6,729 nucleotides of DNA. Source: Pseudomonadota bacterium (GTDB lineage: Bacteria > Pseudomonadota > Gammaproteobacteria > Burkholderiales > Burkholderiaceae_B). The notes under the pieces are model-generated. The model had not been told where the DNA came from and did not search any database. It worked only from the letters and a program-made list of their open reading frames with translations. The position numbers and the translations under genes were made by a program. Below are positions 1-6,662 of the stretch, piece after piece. Every line of letters begins with the position of its first letter. Positions within the stretch are counted from its first letter, which is position 1. Location: NCBI GenBank assembly GCA_023432075.1, contig JAEYVD010000230.1, forward strand, positions 1 to 6,729, written 5' to 3'.

Positions 1-232
1 CGGCCACGAGGCTCATGTCGGGCGGGCAGGCCAGCGGCTTGGCCCCGCCCACCACCTTGGACAGCGGCAGCCAGAACACCGAAAAGCCGTAGGCCATGCC
101 GATGCAAAGGTGGATGGCCAGCGCGGCGGGGGGCACCAGCCAGCGCGAGAAGCCCGGTCCCGCGATGGTGCGTTCTTTGTCGAAAAATCCCGGCCGGGAG
201 CCCGGCAGGTCCAGGGTGGCGCTACTTTCCAT
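1..232 (-). CDS. OFA-family MFS transporter (oxalate/formate antiporter family), N-terminal part
   Basis: This gene is cut by the left edge: 77 complete codons are visible, starting at the ATG at 232-230. The start is supported by a GAGGAG Shine-Dalgarno sequence at 243-238, 5 bases upstream. The visible protein has a polar N-terminus (residues 1-20), then ERTIAGPGFSRWLVPPAALA (20-39), a hydrophobic first membrane segment at about 31-57 (including IHLCIGMAYGFSVFWLPL), and the start of a periplasmic loop (KPLACPPDMS). This N-terminus is typical, as I remember it, of OFA-family major facilitator proteins in the inner membrane, which exchange or import oxalate, formate or related small carboxylates. 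It lies downstream of fdsD on the same strand, so a role in formate or oxalate supply is a reasonable inference. The substrate cannot be read from this fragment. Most of the protein, including any substrate-binding residues, lies outside the window. Confidence 0.85.
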   Translation of the reverse strand, partial: MESSATLDLPGSRPGFFDKERTIAGPGFSRWLVPPAALAIHLCIGMAYGFSVFWLPLSKVVGGAKPLACPPDMSLVA

Positions 233-254
233 GATGTCTCCTCAGGGGTGCGGC

Positions 255-260
255 TTTATA
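255..260 (-). promoter_or_regulatory. possible -10 element before the OFA transporter gene
   Basis: On the minus strand this reads TATAAA, 22 bases ahead of the transporter ATG and just ahead of its ribosome binding site. It stands out in a GC-rich gap. There is no recognisable -35 hexamer at 16-18 bases upstream, so a promoter here would need an activator or could be chance. The transporter might instead be read through from fdsD. Confidence 0.22.
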
Positions 261-332
261 GCGTGCGTGGGCCGGAAGTGCCCGGTCCCGCCGCCTCTTT
301 TATGGATCTGTTGCTGTCCTGCCACTGCGGGT

Positions 333-353
333 GGACCGCCGCCTGGGCGGTCC
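333..353 (-). other. GC-rich hairpin between fdsD and the transporter gene
   Basis: A perfect 8-bp inverted repeat, GGACCGCC at 333-340 and GGCGGTCC at 346-353, encloses a 5-base loop. It begins 7 bases past the fdsD stop codon. On the minus-strand transcript no run of U follows it, so it is not a canonical intrinsic terminator. It could stabilise the 3' end of the fds message, slow RNA polymerase, or partly separate fds expression from the transporter. The position straight after the last fds gene argues for a role, but this is inference. Confidence 0.4.
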
Positions 354-360
354 GGGTGCG

Positions 361-618
361 CTATGCGACGCGCGCGCGCGGCGTCAGGCGCTCGCGATGC
401 TGGGTGACCGCCTGCAGCACCAGCGGGTGCAGCTGTTCCTCGCCGGCGTCGCCGTCCGGGCTGCGCGCCAGGAAATCCAGCAGTTCGGTGCGCATGCGCG
501 GTTCCCAGAATTTCTGGATGTGGTTGGTGACGCCTTCCAGCGCCTCGGGCCGGTCCGGCATGGCGTCGAAGAACTGGCCGATGCGGTTGGCCATGCGGAT
601 CAGGTTGACGATTTCCAT
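361..618 (-). CDS. fdsD: NAD+-dependent formate dehydrogenase, delta subunit FdsD
   Basis: This 85-residue protein matches the small FdsD family of NAD+-linked formate dehydrogenases. The recognisable segments are NLIRMANRIGQFF at residues 5-17 and HIQKFWEPRMR at 33-43. A more variable acidic stretch and a C-terminal helix (about 58-75) follow. There are no cysteines, membrane segments or signal peptide. In characterised systems FdsD is needed for an active molybdoenzyme, and it is thought to help FdhD/FdsC with cofactor insertion or assembly; whether it stays in the mature complex varies between reports. The ATG at 618-616 lies 18 bases after the fdhD stop. Its Shine-Dalgarno match is poor (GACAGC region), so it probably depends on translational coupling to fdhD. 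It is the last gene of the fds set and ends with TAG. Confidence 0.93.
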   Translation of the reverse strand: MEIVNLIRMANRIGQFFDAMPDRPEALEGVTNHIQKFWEPRMRTELLDFLARSPDGDAGEEQLHPLVLQAVTQHRERLTPRARVA

Positions 619-636
619 TGCTGTCTTGCGTCCGGT

Positions 637-1458
637 TCAGGTAAGGATGCGTTCGGGGTGGGTGTAGATGGCGGCGTCGCCATCGCGCGTGAAGCCCAGC
701 AGGGTGACGTTGGCGTCGATGGCCAGACGGATGGCCAGCGCGGTGGGAGCGGATACCGAAGCCAACACCGCAACGCCGGCCGCGGCCGTCTTCTGCACCA
801 TCTCGAAGCTGGCGCGGCTGGACACCACGACGATGCCGTCGGCGCCGTTGACCGCCTGGCGCGCCAGCGCGCCGGCCAGCTTGTCCAGCGCGTTGTGGCG
901 GCCCACGTCTTCGCGGACCAGCGCCACGGCGCCGTCGGCGCCCGCCCAGCCCGCGGCGTGCGTGGCGCCCGTGATGTCGTGCAGCGTCTGGCGCGCGCGC
1001 ATGTCGCGCATGGCGCCCAGCACCGACTTGATGCGCACCGGCGCCCCATTGGCGACCGGCGCCACGGGCCGCAGCACCTCGGGCAGGGTTTCCACGCCGC
1101 ACAGGCCGCAGCCGGTGCGCCCAGCCATGGCGCGGCGCCGCGTCTTCAAGCGCATTTCACAGGCGGACGAGATCTCCAGCTGCACGACGATGCCGCCGCA
1201 TTGCGGCAGCAGATCGATGCCGCGCACGTCGCTCACGCTGCCGATGATGCCTTCGGACAGCGAGAACCCGACGGCAAAGTCCTCCAGGTCTGCGGGCGTG
1301 GCCAGCATGGTGGCGTGACTGATGCCGTTGAATTCCAGCGCCACCGGCGTTTCCTCGGCCACGTAATCGGTCTCGGCGTCGGTGGCGATGACCCCCGAGC
1401 GCACGCGGATGACCTGGGTCGGCGTGCAGTCGGGGCGGGCGGTGGTCGGCGTAGGCAT
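637..1458 (-). CDS. fdhD: Formate dehydrogenase accessory sulfurtransferase FdhD (FdsC)
   Basis: This 273-residue cytoplasmic protein belongs to the FdhD/FdsC family. Family members receive sulfur from a cysteine desulfurase and pass it to the bis-MGD cofactor of formate dehydrogenase, giving the sulfido ligand needed for activity. They also bind the cofactor and act as a chaperone for insertion. The key CxxC pair is visible as GCGLCG, with C117 and C120. Other family blocks are present: DLEDFAVGFSLSEGI (57-71), EDVGRHNALDK (183-193), SSRASFEM (213-220) and SAPTALAIRLA (236-246), followed by a C-terminal GFTRDGDAAIYTHPERI. The length is normal for the family. The ATG at 1458-1456 is preceded by AGGGA 4 bases upstream and lies 22 bases after the fdsA stop. 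In fds operons this gene is called fdsC, and its place between fdsA and fdsD is the usual one. The first 15 or so residues are not conserved, so a slightly later start cannot be excluded. Confidence 0.95.
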   Translation of the reverse strand: MPTPTTARPDCTPTQVIRVRSGVIATDAETDYVAEETPVALEFNGISHATMLATPADLEDFAVGFSLSEGIIGSVSDVRGIDLLPQCGGIVVQLEISSACEMRLKTRRRAMAGRTGCGLCGVETLPEVLRPVAPVANGAPVRIKSVLGAMRDMRARQTLHDITGATHAAGWAGADGAVALVREDVGRHNALDKLAGALARQAVNGADGIVVVSSRASFEMVQKTAAAGVAVLASVSAPTALAIRLAIDANVTLLGFTRDGDAAIYTHPERILT

Positions 1459-1480
1459 GGGATCCCTGGCTGGCTGTCGG

Positions 1481-4357
1481 TTACTTCCCGGTCAGCGCCG
1501 CCTCGCTCTCGCGCGAGCGTTCGCGCAGGAGCTTTTGCTGGATGTCCGCAAATCGCGACCATTGCCGCTGCCATTCCGATGGTTGCGACACGCGCGTCAC
1601 CTGCACGGCCGTGACCTTGTATTCGGGGCAGTTGGTCGCCCAGTCGGAGCTGTCGGTGGTGACGACGTTGGCGCCGGACTCGGGAAAGTGGAACGTGGTG
1701 TATACCACGCCCGGCTGCACGCGGTCGGTCAGCGTGGCGCGCAGCACGGTCTCCCCGGCGCGGCTCTGGATGCCCACCCAGTCGCCTTCGGCCACGCCGC
1801 GGTCCTCGGCGTCCTGAGGATGGATTTCCAGCACGTCCTCGCCATGCCACATCACGTTGGGCGTGCGGCGGGTTTGCGCGCCCACGTTGTATTGCGACAG
1901 GATGCGGCCCGTGGTCAAGAGCAGCGGGAAGCGGCGCGTGCTGCGCTCGTCGGTGGGCACGTACTTGGTGATCATGAAGCGGCCCTTGCCGCGCACGAAC
2001 TGGTCGATGTGCATGATCGGCGTGCCTTCCGGCGCGTCGTCGTTGCACGGCCATTGCAGGCTGCCCAGCTTGTCGAGCTTGTCGTACGTGACGCCGGCAA
2101 ATGTGGGCGTAAGCCGCGCGATCTCTTCCATGATCTCGCGCGGGTGCTTGTAGTTCATGGGGTAGCCCAGCGCGTTGGACAGCGCCACCGTGACTTCCCA
2201 GTCGGATTTGCCGTTCTTGGGTTCCATCACCTTGCGCACGCGCGAGATGCGGCGCTCGGCGTTGGTGAAGGTGCCGTCCTTTTCCAGGAACGAGGACCCC
2301 GGCAGGAACACGTGGGCGTACTTGGCGGTCTCGTTCAGGAACAGGTCCTGCACGACGATGCACTCCATGGCCGCCAGCGATGCCGCCACGTGCTGCGTGT
2401 TGGGATCGGACTGCACGATGTCTTCGCCCTGGCAGTACAGACCCTTGAAGGACCCGCCCAGCGCGGCTTCGAACATGTTGGGGATGCGCAGGCCCGGTTC
2501 GGGCTGCAGCGTGACGCCCCAGTCCTTTTCAAACTGCGCGCGCACGGCGTTGTCCGAGATGTGGCGGTAGCCGGGCAGTTCGTGCGGGAACGAGCCCATG
2601 TCGCACGATCCCTGCACGTTGTTCTGCCCGCGCAGCGGATTCACACCCACGCCTTCGCGGCCGATATTGCCGGTGGCCATCGCCAGGTTGGCAATGGCCA
2701 TGACGGTGGTCGAGCCTTGGCTGTGCTCGGTGACGCCCAGGCCGTAGTAGATGGAGCCATTGCCGCCGGTGGCAAACAGGCGCGCCGCGCCGCGCACCGC
2801 CTGCGCGGGCACGCCAGTGATTTCTTCCATGGCTTCCGGCGAATTCTCGGGCAGCGAGACGAAGTCGCGCCATTCCTTGAAGGCTTTTTCTTCGCAGCGC
2901 TCGGCCACGAAGTCCTCGGCGATCAGGCCCTCGGTGGCGATGACATGCGCCAGCGAGGACAGCAGCGCTGTGTTGGTGCCCGGCCGCACCTGCAGGTGGA
3001 AGTCGGCCTTGATGTGCGGCGAGCTGACCAGTTCGATGCGGCGCGGGTCGATGACGATCAGACGCGCGCCTTCGCGCAGCCGCCGCTTCAAGCGCGAAGC
3101 GAAGACGGGATGGCCGCTGCTGGGGTTGGCCCCCATGACGATGACCACGTCGGTGTGCATGACGGAGTCAAACGTCTGCGTGCCGGCCGATTCGCCCAGG
3201 GTCTGCTTCAGGCCATAGCCGGTGGGCGAATGGCACACGCGCGCGCAGGTGTCGACGTTGTTGGTGCCGAAGGCGGCGCGCACCAATTTTTGCACCAGCC
3301 AGGTTTCCTCGTTGGTGCAGCGCGAGGACGTGATGCCGCCGACCGCATCGCGCCCGTACTGGCTCTGGATGCGGCGGAATTCGGAGGCCGCATAGTTGAT
3401 CGCCTCGTCCCAGGACACTTCCTTCCAGGAATCGGTGATGTGCTTGCGGATCATGGGCTTGAGCACGCGTTCCTTGTGCGTGGCGTAGCCCCAGGCAAAA
3501 CGGCCCTTCACGCAGGAATGGCCGCGATTGGCCTGACCGTCCTTCCACGGCACCATGCGCACCACTTCCTGGCCCTTCATTTCGGCCTTGAAGCCGCAAC
3601 CCACGCCGCAGTAGGCGCAGGTCGTCACGACCGAGTGCTCGGCCTGGCCCATCATGATGACGGTCTTTTCCTGCAGAGTGGCGGTGGGGCAGGCCTGCAC
3701 GCAGGCGCCGCAGGATACGCATTCGCTATCCAGGAACGGCTGGTCCTGGCCGGCCGATACGTGCGAGTCAAAACCCTTGCCCGAGATCGTCAGCGCGAAT
3801 GTGCCCTGGGTTTCCTCGCAGGCGCGCACGCAGCGGTTGCAGACGATGCACTTGGATGCATCGAACGTGAAGTAGGGGTTGGACTCGTCCTTTTCGGCCT
3901 TGAGATGGTTGGCGCCGTCCTGGCCATAGCGCACGTTGCGCAGCCCCACGACGCCGGCCATGTCTTGCAGCTCGCAATCGCCGTTGGCCGGGCAGGTCAG
4001 GCAATCGAGCGGATGGTCCGAGATGTACAGCTCCATCACGCCGCGGCGCAGGTCGTGCAGCTTTGGCGTTTCGGTAAAGACGACCATGCCGTTCTCGGCC
4101 GGCGTCGTACAGGACGCGGGATAGCCGCGGCGGCCTTCGATCTGCACGAGGCACAGGCGGCACGATCCGAACGGTTCAAGGCTGTCGGTGGCGCAGAGCT
4201 TGGGGATGTTGATGCCGGCGTCCGCGGCCGCGCGCATCAGCGACGTGCCTTCGGGAACGGTGACTTCCTGGCCGTCGATGGTCAGGGTGACGGTCTTTTC
4301 GGACACGCGCGCCGGCGTGCCCATGTCGCGATCGCGCTTGATGACGGTTTCTAGCAT
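1481..4357 (-). CDS. fdsA: NAD+-dependent formate dehydrogenase, catalytic alpha subunit FdsA
   Basis: FdsA (958 residues) oxidises formate to CO2 at a Mo bis-MGD centre and sends electrons along an iron-sulfur chain. The N-terminal NuoG-like part has plant-type [2Fe-2S] ligands C55, C66, C69 and C83. A His-ligated [4Fe-4S] site follows (H115, C119, C122, C128), then two ferredoxin-type clusters (C170/173/176/180 and C213/216/219/223). The molybdopterin domain begins with the proximal [4Fe-4S] ligands C247, C250, C254 and C282, with the conserved K284. The Mo ligand is C375 in CARVCHSPT, followed by H376; R576 in NPLRGQNNVQG is the substrate-site arginine. These correspond to Cys386, His387 and Arg587 of Rhodobacter capsulatus FdsA, all with the same offset of 11. 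The enzyme uses cysteine, with no in-frame stop, so it is not a selenoprotein. The C-terminal cofactor-binding domain covers about 810-920, and an Arg/Gln/Glu-rich tail ends the protein. The ATG at 4357 lies 13 bases after the fdsB stop and has only a weak ribosome binding site. M12 (4324) is an alternative start. Confidence 0.97.
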   Translation of the reverse strand: MLETVIKRDRDMGTPARVSEKTVTLTIDGQEVTVPEGTSLMRAAADAGINIPKLCATDSLEPFGSCRLCLVQIEGRRGYPASCTTPAENGMVVFTETPKLHDLRRGVMELYISDHPLDCLTCPANGDCELQDMAGVVGLRNVRYGQDGANHLKAEKDESNPYFTFDASKCIVCNRCVRACEETQGTFALTISGKGFDSHVSAGQDQPFLDSECVSCGACVQACPTATLQEKTVIMMGQAEHSVVTTCAYCGVGCGFKAEMKGQEVVRMVPWKDGQANRGHSCVKGRFAWGYATHKERVLKPMIRKHITDSWKEVSWDEAINYAASEFRRIQSQYGRDAVGGITSSRCTNEETWLVQKLVRAAFGTNNVDTCARVCHSPTGYGLKQTLGESAGTQTFDSVMHTDVVIVMGANPSSGHPVFASRLKRRLREGARLIVIDPRRIELVSSPHIKADFHLQVRPGTNTALLSSLAHVIATEGLIAEDFVAERCEEKAFKEWRDFVSLPENSPEAMEEITGVPAQAVRGAARLFATGGNGSIYYGLGVTEHSQGSTTVMAIANLAMATGNIGREGVGVNPLRGQNNVQGSCDMGSFPHELPGYRHISDNAVRAQFEKDWGVTLQPEPGLRIPNMFEAALGGSFKGLYCQGEDIVQSDPNTQHVAASLAAMECIVVQDLFLNETAKYAHVFLPGSSFLEKDGTFTNAERRISRVRKVMEPKNGKSDWEVTVALSNALGYPMNYKHPREIMEEIARLTPTFAGVTYDKLDKLGSLQWPCNDDAPEGTPIMHIDQFVRGKGRFMITKYVPTDERSTRRFPLLLTTGRILSQYNVGAQTRRTPNVMWHGEDVLEIHPQDAEDRGVAEGDWVGIQSRAGETVLRATLTDRVQPGVVYTTFHFPESGANVVTTDSSDWATNCPEYKVTAVQVTRVSQPSEWQRQWSRFADIQQKLLRERSRESEAALTGK

Positions 4358-4370
4358 GGCGGTCTCGGGT

Positions 4371-5951
4371 TCAGGCCGCGTGGGCGGCAGACTGGGAGGA
4401 CTCGATGCCGAAGTCCTGCGGAAAATGGTTCAGCGCGGACAACACTGGGTAGGGCGCCATGCCCCCCAGCGCGCACAGCGAACCGCCAAGCATCGTGTCG
4501 CACAGGTCGCGCAGCAGATGCACCTGCTGTTCGCGCTGTTCGCGGCTCTGGCTGCCGGCCGCGATCTTGTCGATGGTTTCCATGCCGCGCGTGGAGCCGA
4601 TGCGGCACGGCGTGCACTTGCCACAGGATTCGATGGCGCAGAACTCCATGGCGTAACGCGCCATGCGCGCCATGTCCACGGTGTCGTCGAAGGCGACGAG
4701 GCCGCCGTGGCCGATCATGGCCGAGATCTGGATGTAGGCTTCGTAGTCCAGCGGCACGTCCCATTGCGATTCGGGCAGGTAGGCGCCCAGCGGACCGCCC
4801 ACCTGCACCGCGCGCAGCGGCCGGCCGGACGCGCTGCCGCCGCCGAATTCGTAAAGGAGGTCGCGCAGGCTGAGCCCAAAGGCCTTTTCCACCAGCCCGC
4901 CTTGCTTGAGATTGCCGGCCAGTTGGAACGGCAGCGTGCCGTGCGAACGGCCCACGCCGTAGTCGCGGTAGTACGCCGCGCCCTTGGCCAGGATGATCGG
5001 CACGGTGGCCAGCGAGATGACGTTGTTGATGACGGTCGGTTTGCCGAACAGGCCCGAGATGGCGGGCAGCGGCGGCTTGGCGCGCACCACGCCGCGCTTG
5101 CCCTCCAGGCTTTCCAGCAGCGAGGTTTCTTCGCCGCAGATGTAGGCGCCCGCGCCCTTGCGCACTTCCAGGTCGAAGCGGCGGCCGCTGCCGTGCACGT
5201 CGTCGCCCAGCCAGCCGACGCTGCGGGCGCGCGCGATGGCGGCTTCAAGGGTGGCGATGGCGTGGGGGTATTCGGAGCGGACGTAGAGGTAGCCGTAGGT
5301 CGCGCCGACCGCCAGGCCTGCAATCGTCATGCCTTCGATCAGGACGTACGGGTCGCCTTCTATCAGCAGGCGGTCGGCAAAGGTGCCGGAGTCGCCTTCG
5401 TCGGCGTTGCAGACGATGTATTTGGTGTCGCCGGGCGTGCCCGCCACGGTCTTCCATTTGATGCCGGTGGGAAACGCCGCGCCGCCGCGGCCGCGCAGGC
5501 CGGATTCCACCATTTCGTCGACGATCTGCGCCGGCGCCATGGCCAGCGCGCGCTTCAAGCCTTGCAACCCGCCATGCGCGGCGTAGTCCTGCAGGGACAG
5601 CGGATCGATCACGCCGACGCGGGCGAAGGTCAGGCGTTCCTGGTGCTTGAGGTAGGGTATTTCCTCGGTCAGGCCCAGGCGCAACGCGTGTTCGCCGCCC
5701 GTCAGCCAGCCAGCGTCGAACAGCGAGGCCACGTCTTCCGGCTGCACGGGCCCATAGGCGATGCGGCCTTGCGGCGTGGCGATCTCAACCAGGGGTTCCA
5801 GCCACAGCAGGCCGCGCGAACCATTGCGTACCACTTGCACGGACAGGCCGCGCTGATCGGCCATGCGCTCGATGTCGCGGGCAACGGTATCGGCGTCCAT
5901 GGCCAGCGCCGCGGCGTCGCGCGGCACGTAGATGACGATGGGGGCGCTCAT
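4371..5951 (-). CDS. fdsB: NAD+-dependent formate dehydrogenase, beta subunit FdsB (FMN/NAD-binding)
   Basis: FdsB (526 residues) is the NuoF/HoxF-like diaphorase subunit. It takes electrons from FdsA through its iron-sulfur cluster to FMN and reduces NAD+ in the cytoplasm. The FMN/NAD region shows GLRGRGGAAFPTG (151-163), CNADEGDSGTF (181-191) and GAGAYICGEETSL (267-279). The C-terminal [4Fe-4S] ligands are C443, C446 and C449 in ESCGKCTPCR, plus C493 in GGSLCALGG. An N-terminal domain of about 100 residues precedes the NuoF core. It is probably the thioredoxin-like domain seen in FdsB, but it has no cysteine and so carries no cluster. The frame stays open upstream to 6065, but the ATG at 5951-5949 is the better start: GGAGGA lies 6 bases before it at 5963-5958, it overlaps the fdsG stop as ATGA, and it begins with MSAPIVIYVPRDAAA as expected. 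The overlap implies translational coupling with fdsG. Confidence 0.96.
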   Translation of the reverse strand: MSAPIVIYVPRDAAALAMDADTVARDIERMADQRGLSVQVVRNGSRGLLWLEPLVEIATPQGRIAYGPVQPEDVASLFDAGWLTGGEHALRLGLTEEIPYLKHQERLTFARVGVIDPLSLQDYAAHGGLQGLKRALAMAPAQIVDEMVESGLRGRGGAAFPTGIKWKTVAGTPGDTKYIVCNADEGDSGTFADRLLIEGDPYVLIEGMTIAGLAVGATYGYLYVRSEYPHAIATLEAAIARARSVGWLGDDVHGSGRRFDLEVRKGAGAYICGEETSLLESLEGKRGVVRAKPPLPAISGLFGKPTVINNVISLATVPIILAKGAAYYRDYGVGRSHGTLPFQLAGNLKQGGLVEKAFGLSLRDLLYEFGGGSASGRPLRAVQVGGPLGAYLPESQWDVPLDYEAYIQISAMIGHGGLVAFDDTVDMARMARYAMEFCAIESCGKCTPCRIGSTRGMETIDKIAAGSQSREQREQQVHLLRDLCDTMLGGSLCALGGMAPYPVLSALNHFPQDFGIESSQSAAHAA

Positions 5952-6505
5952 GGCGTGTCCTCCAGCGTGCGGGCCAGCAGGCGGTCCAGCTTGGCTTCGG
6001 TAACGCGGGCGTGGGGCTGGCCGTCGATCATGACGGCGGGCGACTGCGCGCACAGGCCCAGGCAATACACGGGTTCCAGCGTGAAGTTGCCGTCCGGCGT
6101 GCTGCCGTGGAAATCACAGCCCAGCGCGGTGCGCGCGTGGGCGGCCAGGCGTTCGCCGCCCATGGATTGGCAGGCTTCCGCCCGGCAGACCTCCAGCGTG
6201 TGGCGCGCGGCCGGCTCGGTGCGGAAATGGGGGTAGAACGTGATGACGCCGTGGACTTCGGCGCGGGAGAGGTTCAGGGCCTCGGCGATGGTCTGCACCG
6301 CCTCGGCCGGAATACAGCCCAGTTCGTGCTGGACCGCATGCAGCACCGGCAGCAGCGGGCCGGGCTGGTCTTTCAGCCGGGCAAGGATGCGGGCCGTGGC
6401 CGCGATGGCCGGGGTGTTGGATGCCTGGGCGGCGTCCAGGGCCAGCTTGCCGCCCCGGGCGCCACCGCTGGATGCCAGATCGGATTTTGCCTCGCGCAGG
6501 TGCAC
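5948..6505 (-). CDS. fdsG: NAD+-dependent formate dehydrogenase, gamma subunit FdsG ([2Fe-2S], NuoE-like)
   Basis: FdsG (185 residues) is the 24-kDa-type [2Fe-2S] subunit related to NuoE of complex I. It pairs with FdsB to form the NAD+-reducing module. An N-terminal helical part (about 30-90, with LLPVLHAVQHELGCIPAEAV and EVHGVITFYPHF) precedes a thioredoxin-fold domain. The four cluster ligands are in the expected pattern: C107 and C112 in VCRAEACQS, and C148 and C152 in YCLGLC. The start is the GTG at 6505-6503. There is no in-frame ATG between it and the upstream stop at 6538-6536, and a very strong Shine-Dalgarno sequence (AGGAGGAGA) ends 5 bases before it. The first 30 residues are Ala/Gly/Ser-rich and look like an unstructured extension, not a signal peptide. 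It is the first gene of the operon, just downstream of the AT-rich regulatory region, and it overlaps fdsB by four bases. Confidence 0.96.
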   Translation of the reverse strand: MHLREAKSDLASSGGARGGKLALDAAQASNTPAIAATARILARLKDQPGPLLPVLHAVQHELGCIPAEAVQTIAEALNLSRAEVHGVITFYPHFRTEPAARHTLEVCRAEACQSMGGERLAAHARTALGCDFHGSTPDGNFTLEPVYCLGLCAQSPAVMIDGQPHARVTEAKLDRLLARTLEDTP

Positions 6506-6510
6506 GTCGG

Positions 6511-6519
6511 TCTCCTCCT
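6511..6519 (-). promoter_or_regulatory. strong ribosome binding site of fdsG
   Basis: The minus strand reads AGGAGGAGA, a nearly full match to the 16S rRNA 3' end, 5 bases before the GTG codon at 6505. It settles the non-ATG start of fdsG and suggests efficient initiation at the head of the operon. Confidence 0.85.
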
Positions 6520-6571
6520 GTGTTGCGTGACCCCATCAAGGGGGCTTGTGCCGGTCTGGACCTGCCAGCAG

Positions 6572-6577
6572 ATAATA
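6572..6577 (-). promoter_or_regulatory. possible -10 element of the fds operon promoter
   Basis: The minus strand reads TATTAT inside the right-hand AT-rich island, 66 bases ahead of the fdsG start. Seventeen bases further upstream the hexamer is CAATTA, a poor -35. That would fit a promoter needing activation, or one bound by a regulator over the spacer. The element overlaps the end of the inverted repeat at 6573-6596. No transcription start is visible from sequence, so this is a suggestion only. Confidence 0.3.
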
Positions 6578-6596
6578 TGTTTAAAAAAACATATTA
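6573..6596. promoter_or_regulatory. perfect AT-rich inverted repeat, candidate operator between the divergent regulator and fdsG
   Basis: Arms TAATATGTTT (6573-6582) and AAACATATTA (6587-6596) are perfect inverted repeats separated by AAAA, in a strongly AT-rich island inside GC-rich DNA. The site lies between fdsG and the divergent regulator gene and overlaps the best -10 candidate for fds. A dyad of this size in such a place is most simply a binding site for a dimeric transcription factor, plausibly the product of the gene starting at 6663. It broadly resembles ModE-type sites in being an AT-rich dyad but does not match the E. coli ModE consensus as I remember it. It lacks a GC-rich stem, so a terminator is unlikely. 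Confidence 0.55.
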
Positions 6597-6662
6597 ATTG
6601 CCCGTCCGCCGCGTTATTTGTGTACTCTAACGAGGTACTTGAACGCCTTCAATAAGAAATAA

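Noticed and set aside
331..1614. Plus-strand open frame across fdsD and fdhD
   Set aside because: It mirrors the real minus-strand genes and shows no protein-family signature.
3232..3245. Possible selenocysteine at the FdsA active site
   Set aside because: The Mo-ligand position is an ordinary cysteine codon in CARVCHSPT; there is no in-frame TGA.
1382..4354. Very long open frame of 990 codons on the plus strand, antisense to fdsA
   Set aside because: It is rich in His/Arg/Ala/Gly/Val as expected for the mirror frame of a GC-rich gene, has no recognisable domain, and lies opposite a gene with all its family motifs.
5952..6065. N-terminal extension of fdsB to an upstream start at 6065
   Set aside because: The extra 38 residues are Arg/Pro-rich out-of-frame translation of the fdsG 3' end, whereas the ATG at 5951 has a strong ribosome binding site and the usual ATGA overlap.
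4188..6236. Long plus-strand open frame antisense to fdsB and fdsG
   Set aside because: Low-complexity composition, no family motif and no ribosome binding site of note; it is explained by codon bias of the genes on the other strand.
6531..6544. CCCC/GGGG mini-hairpin upstream of fdsG
   Set aside because: Only four base pairs, with no other support; expected by chance in GC-rich DNA.
6506..6570. Molybdenum-cofactor riboswitch in the fds leader
   Set aside because: The stretch between the likely promoter and fdsG is only about 65 bases and shows no extended helices of the Moco RNA type.
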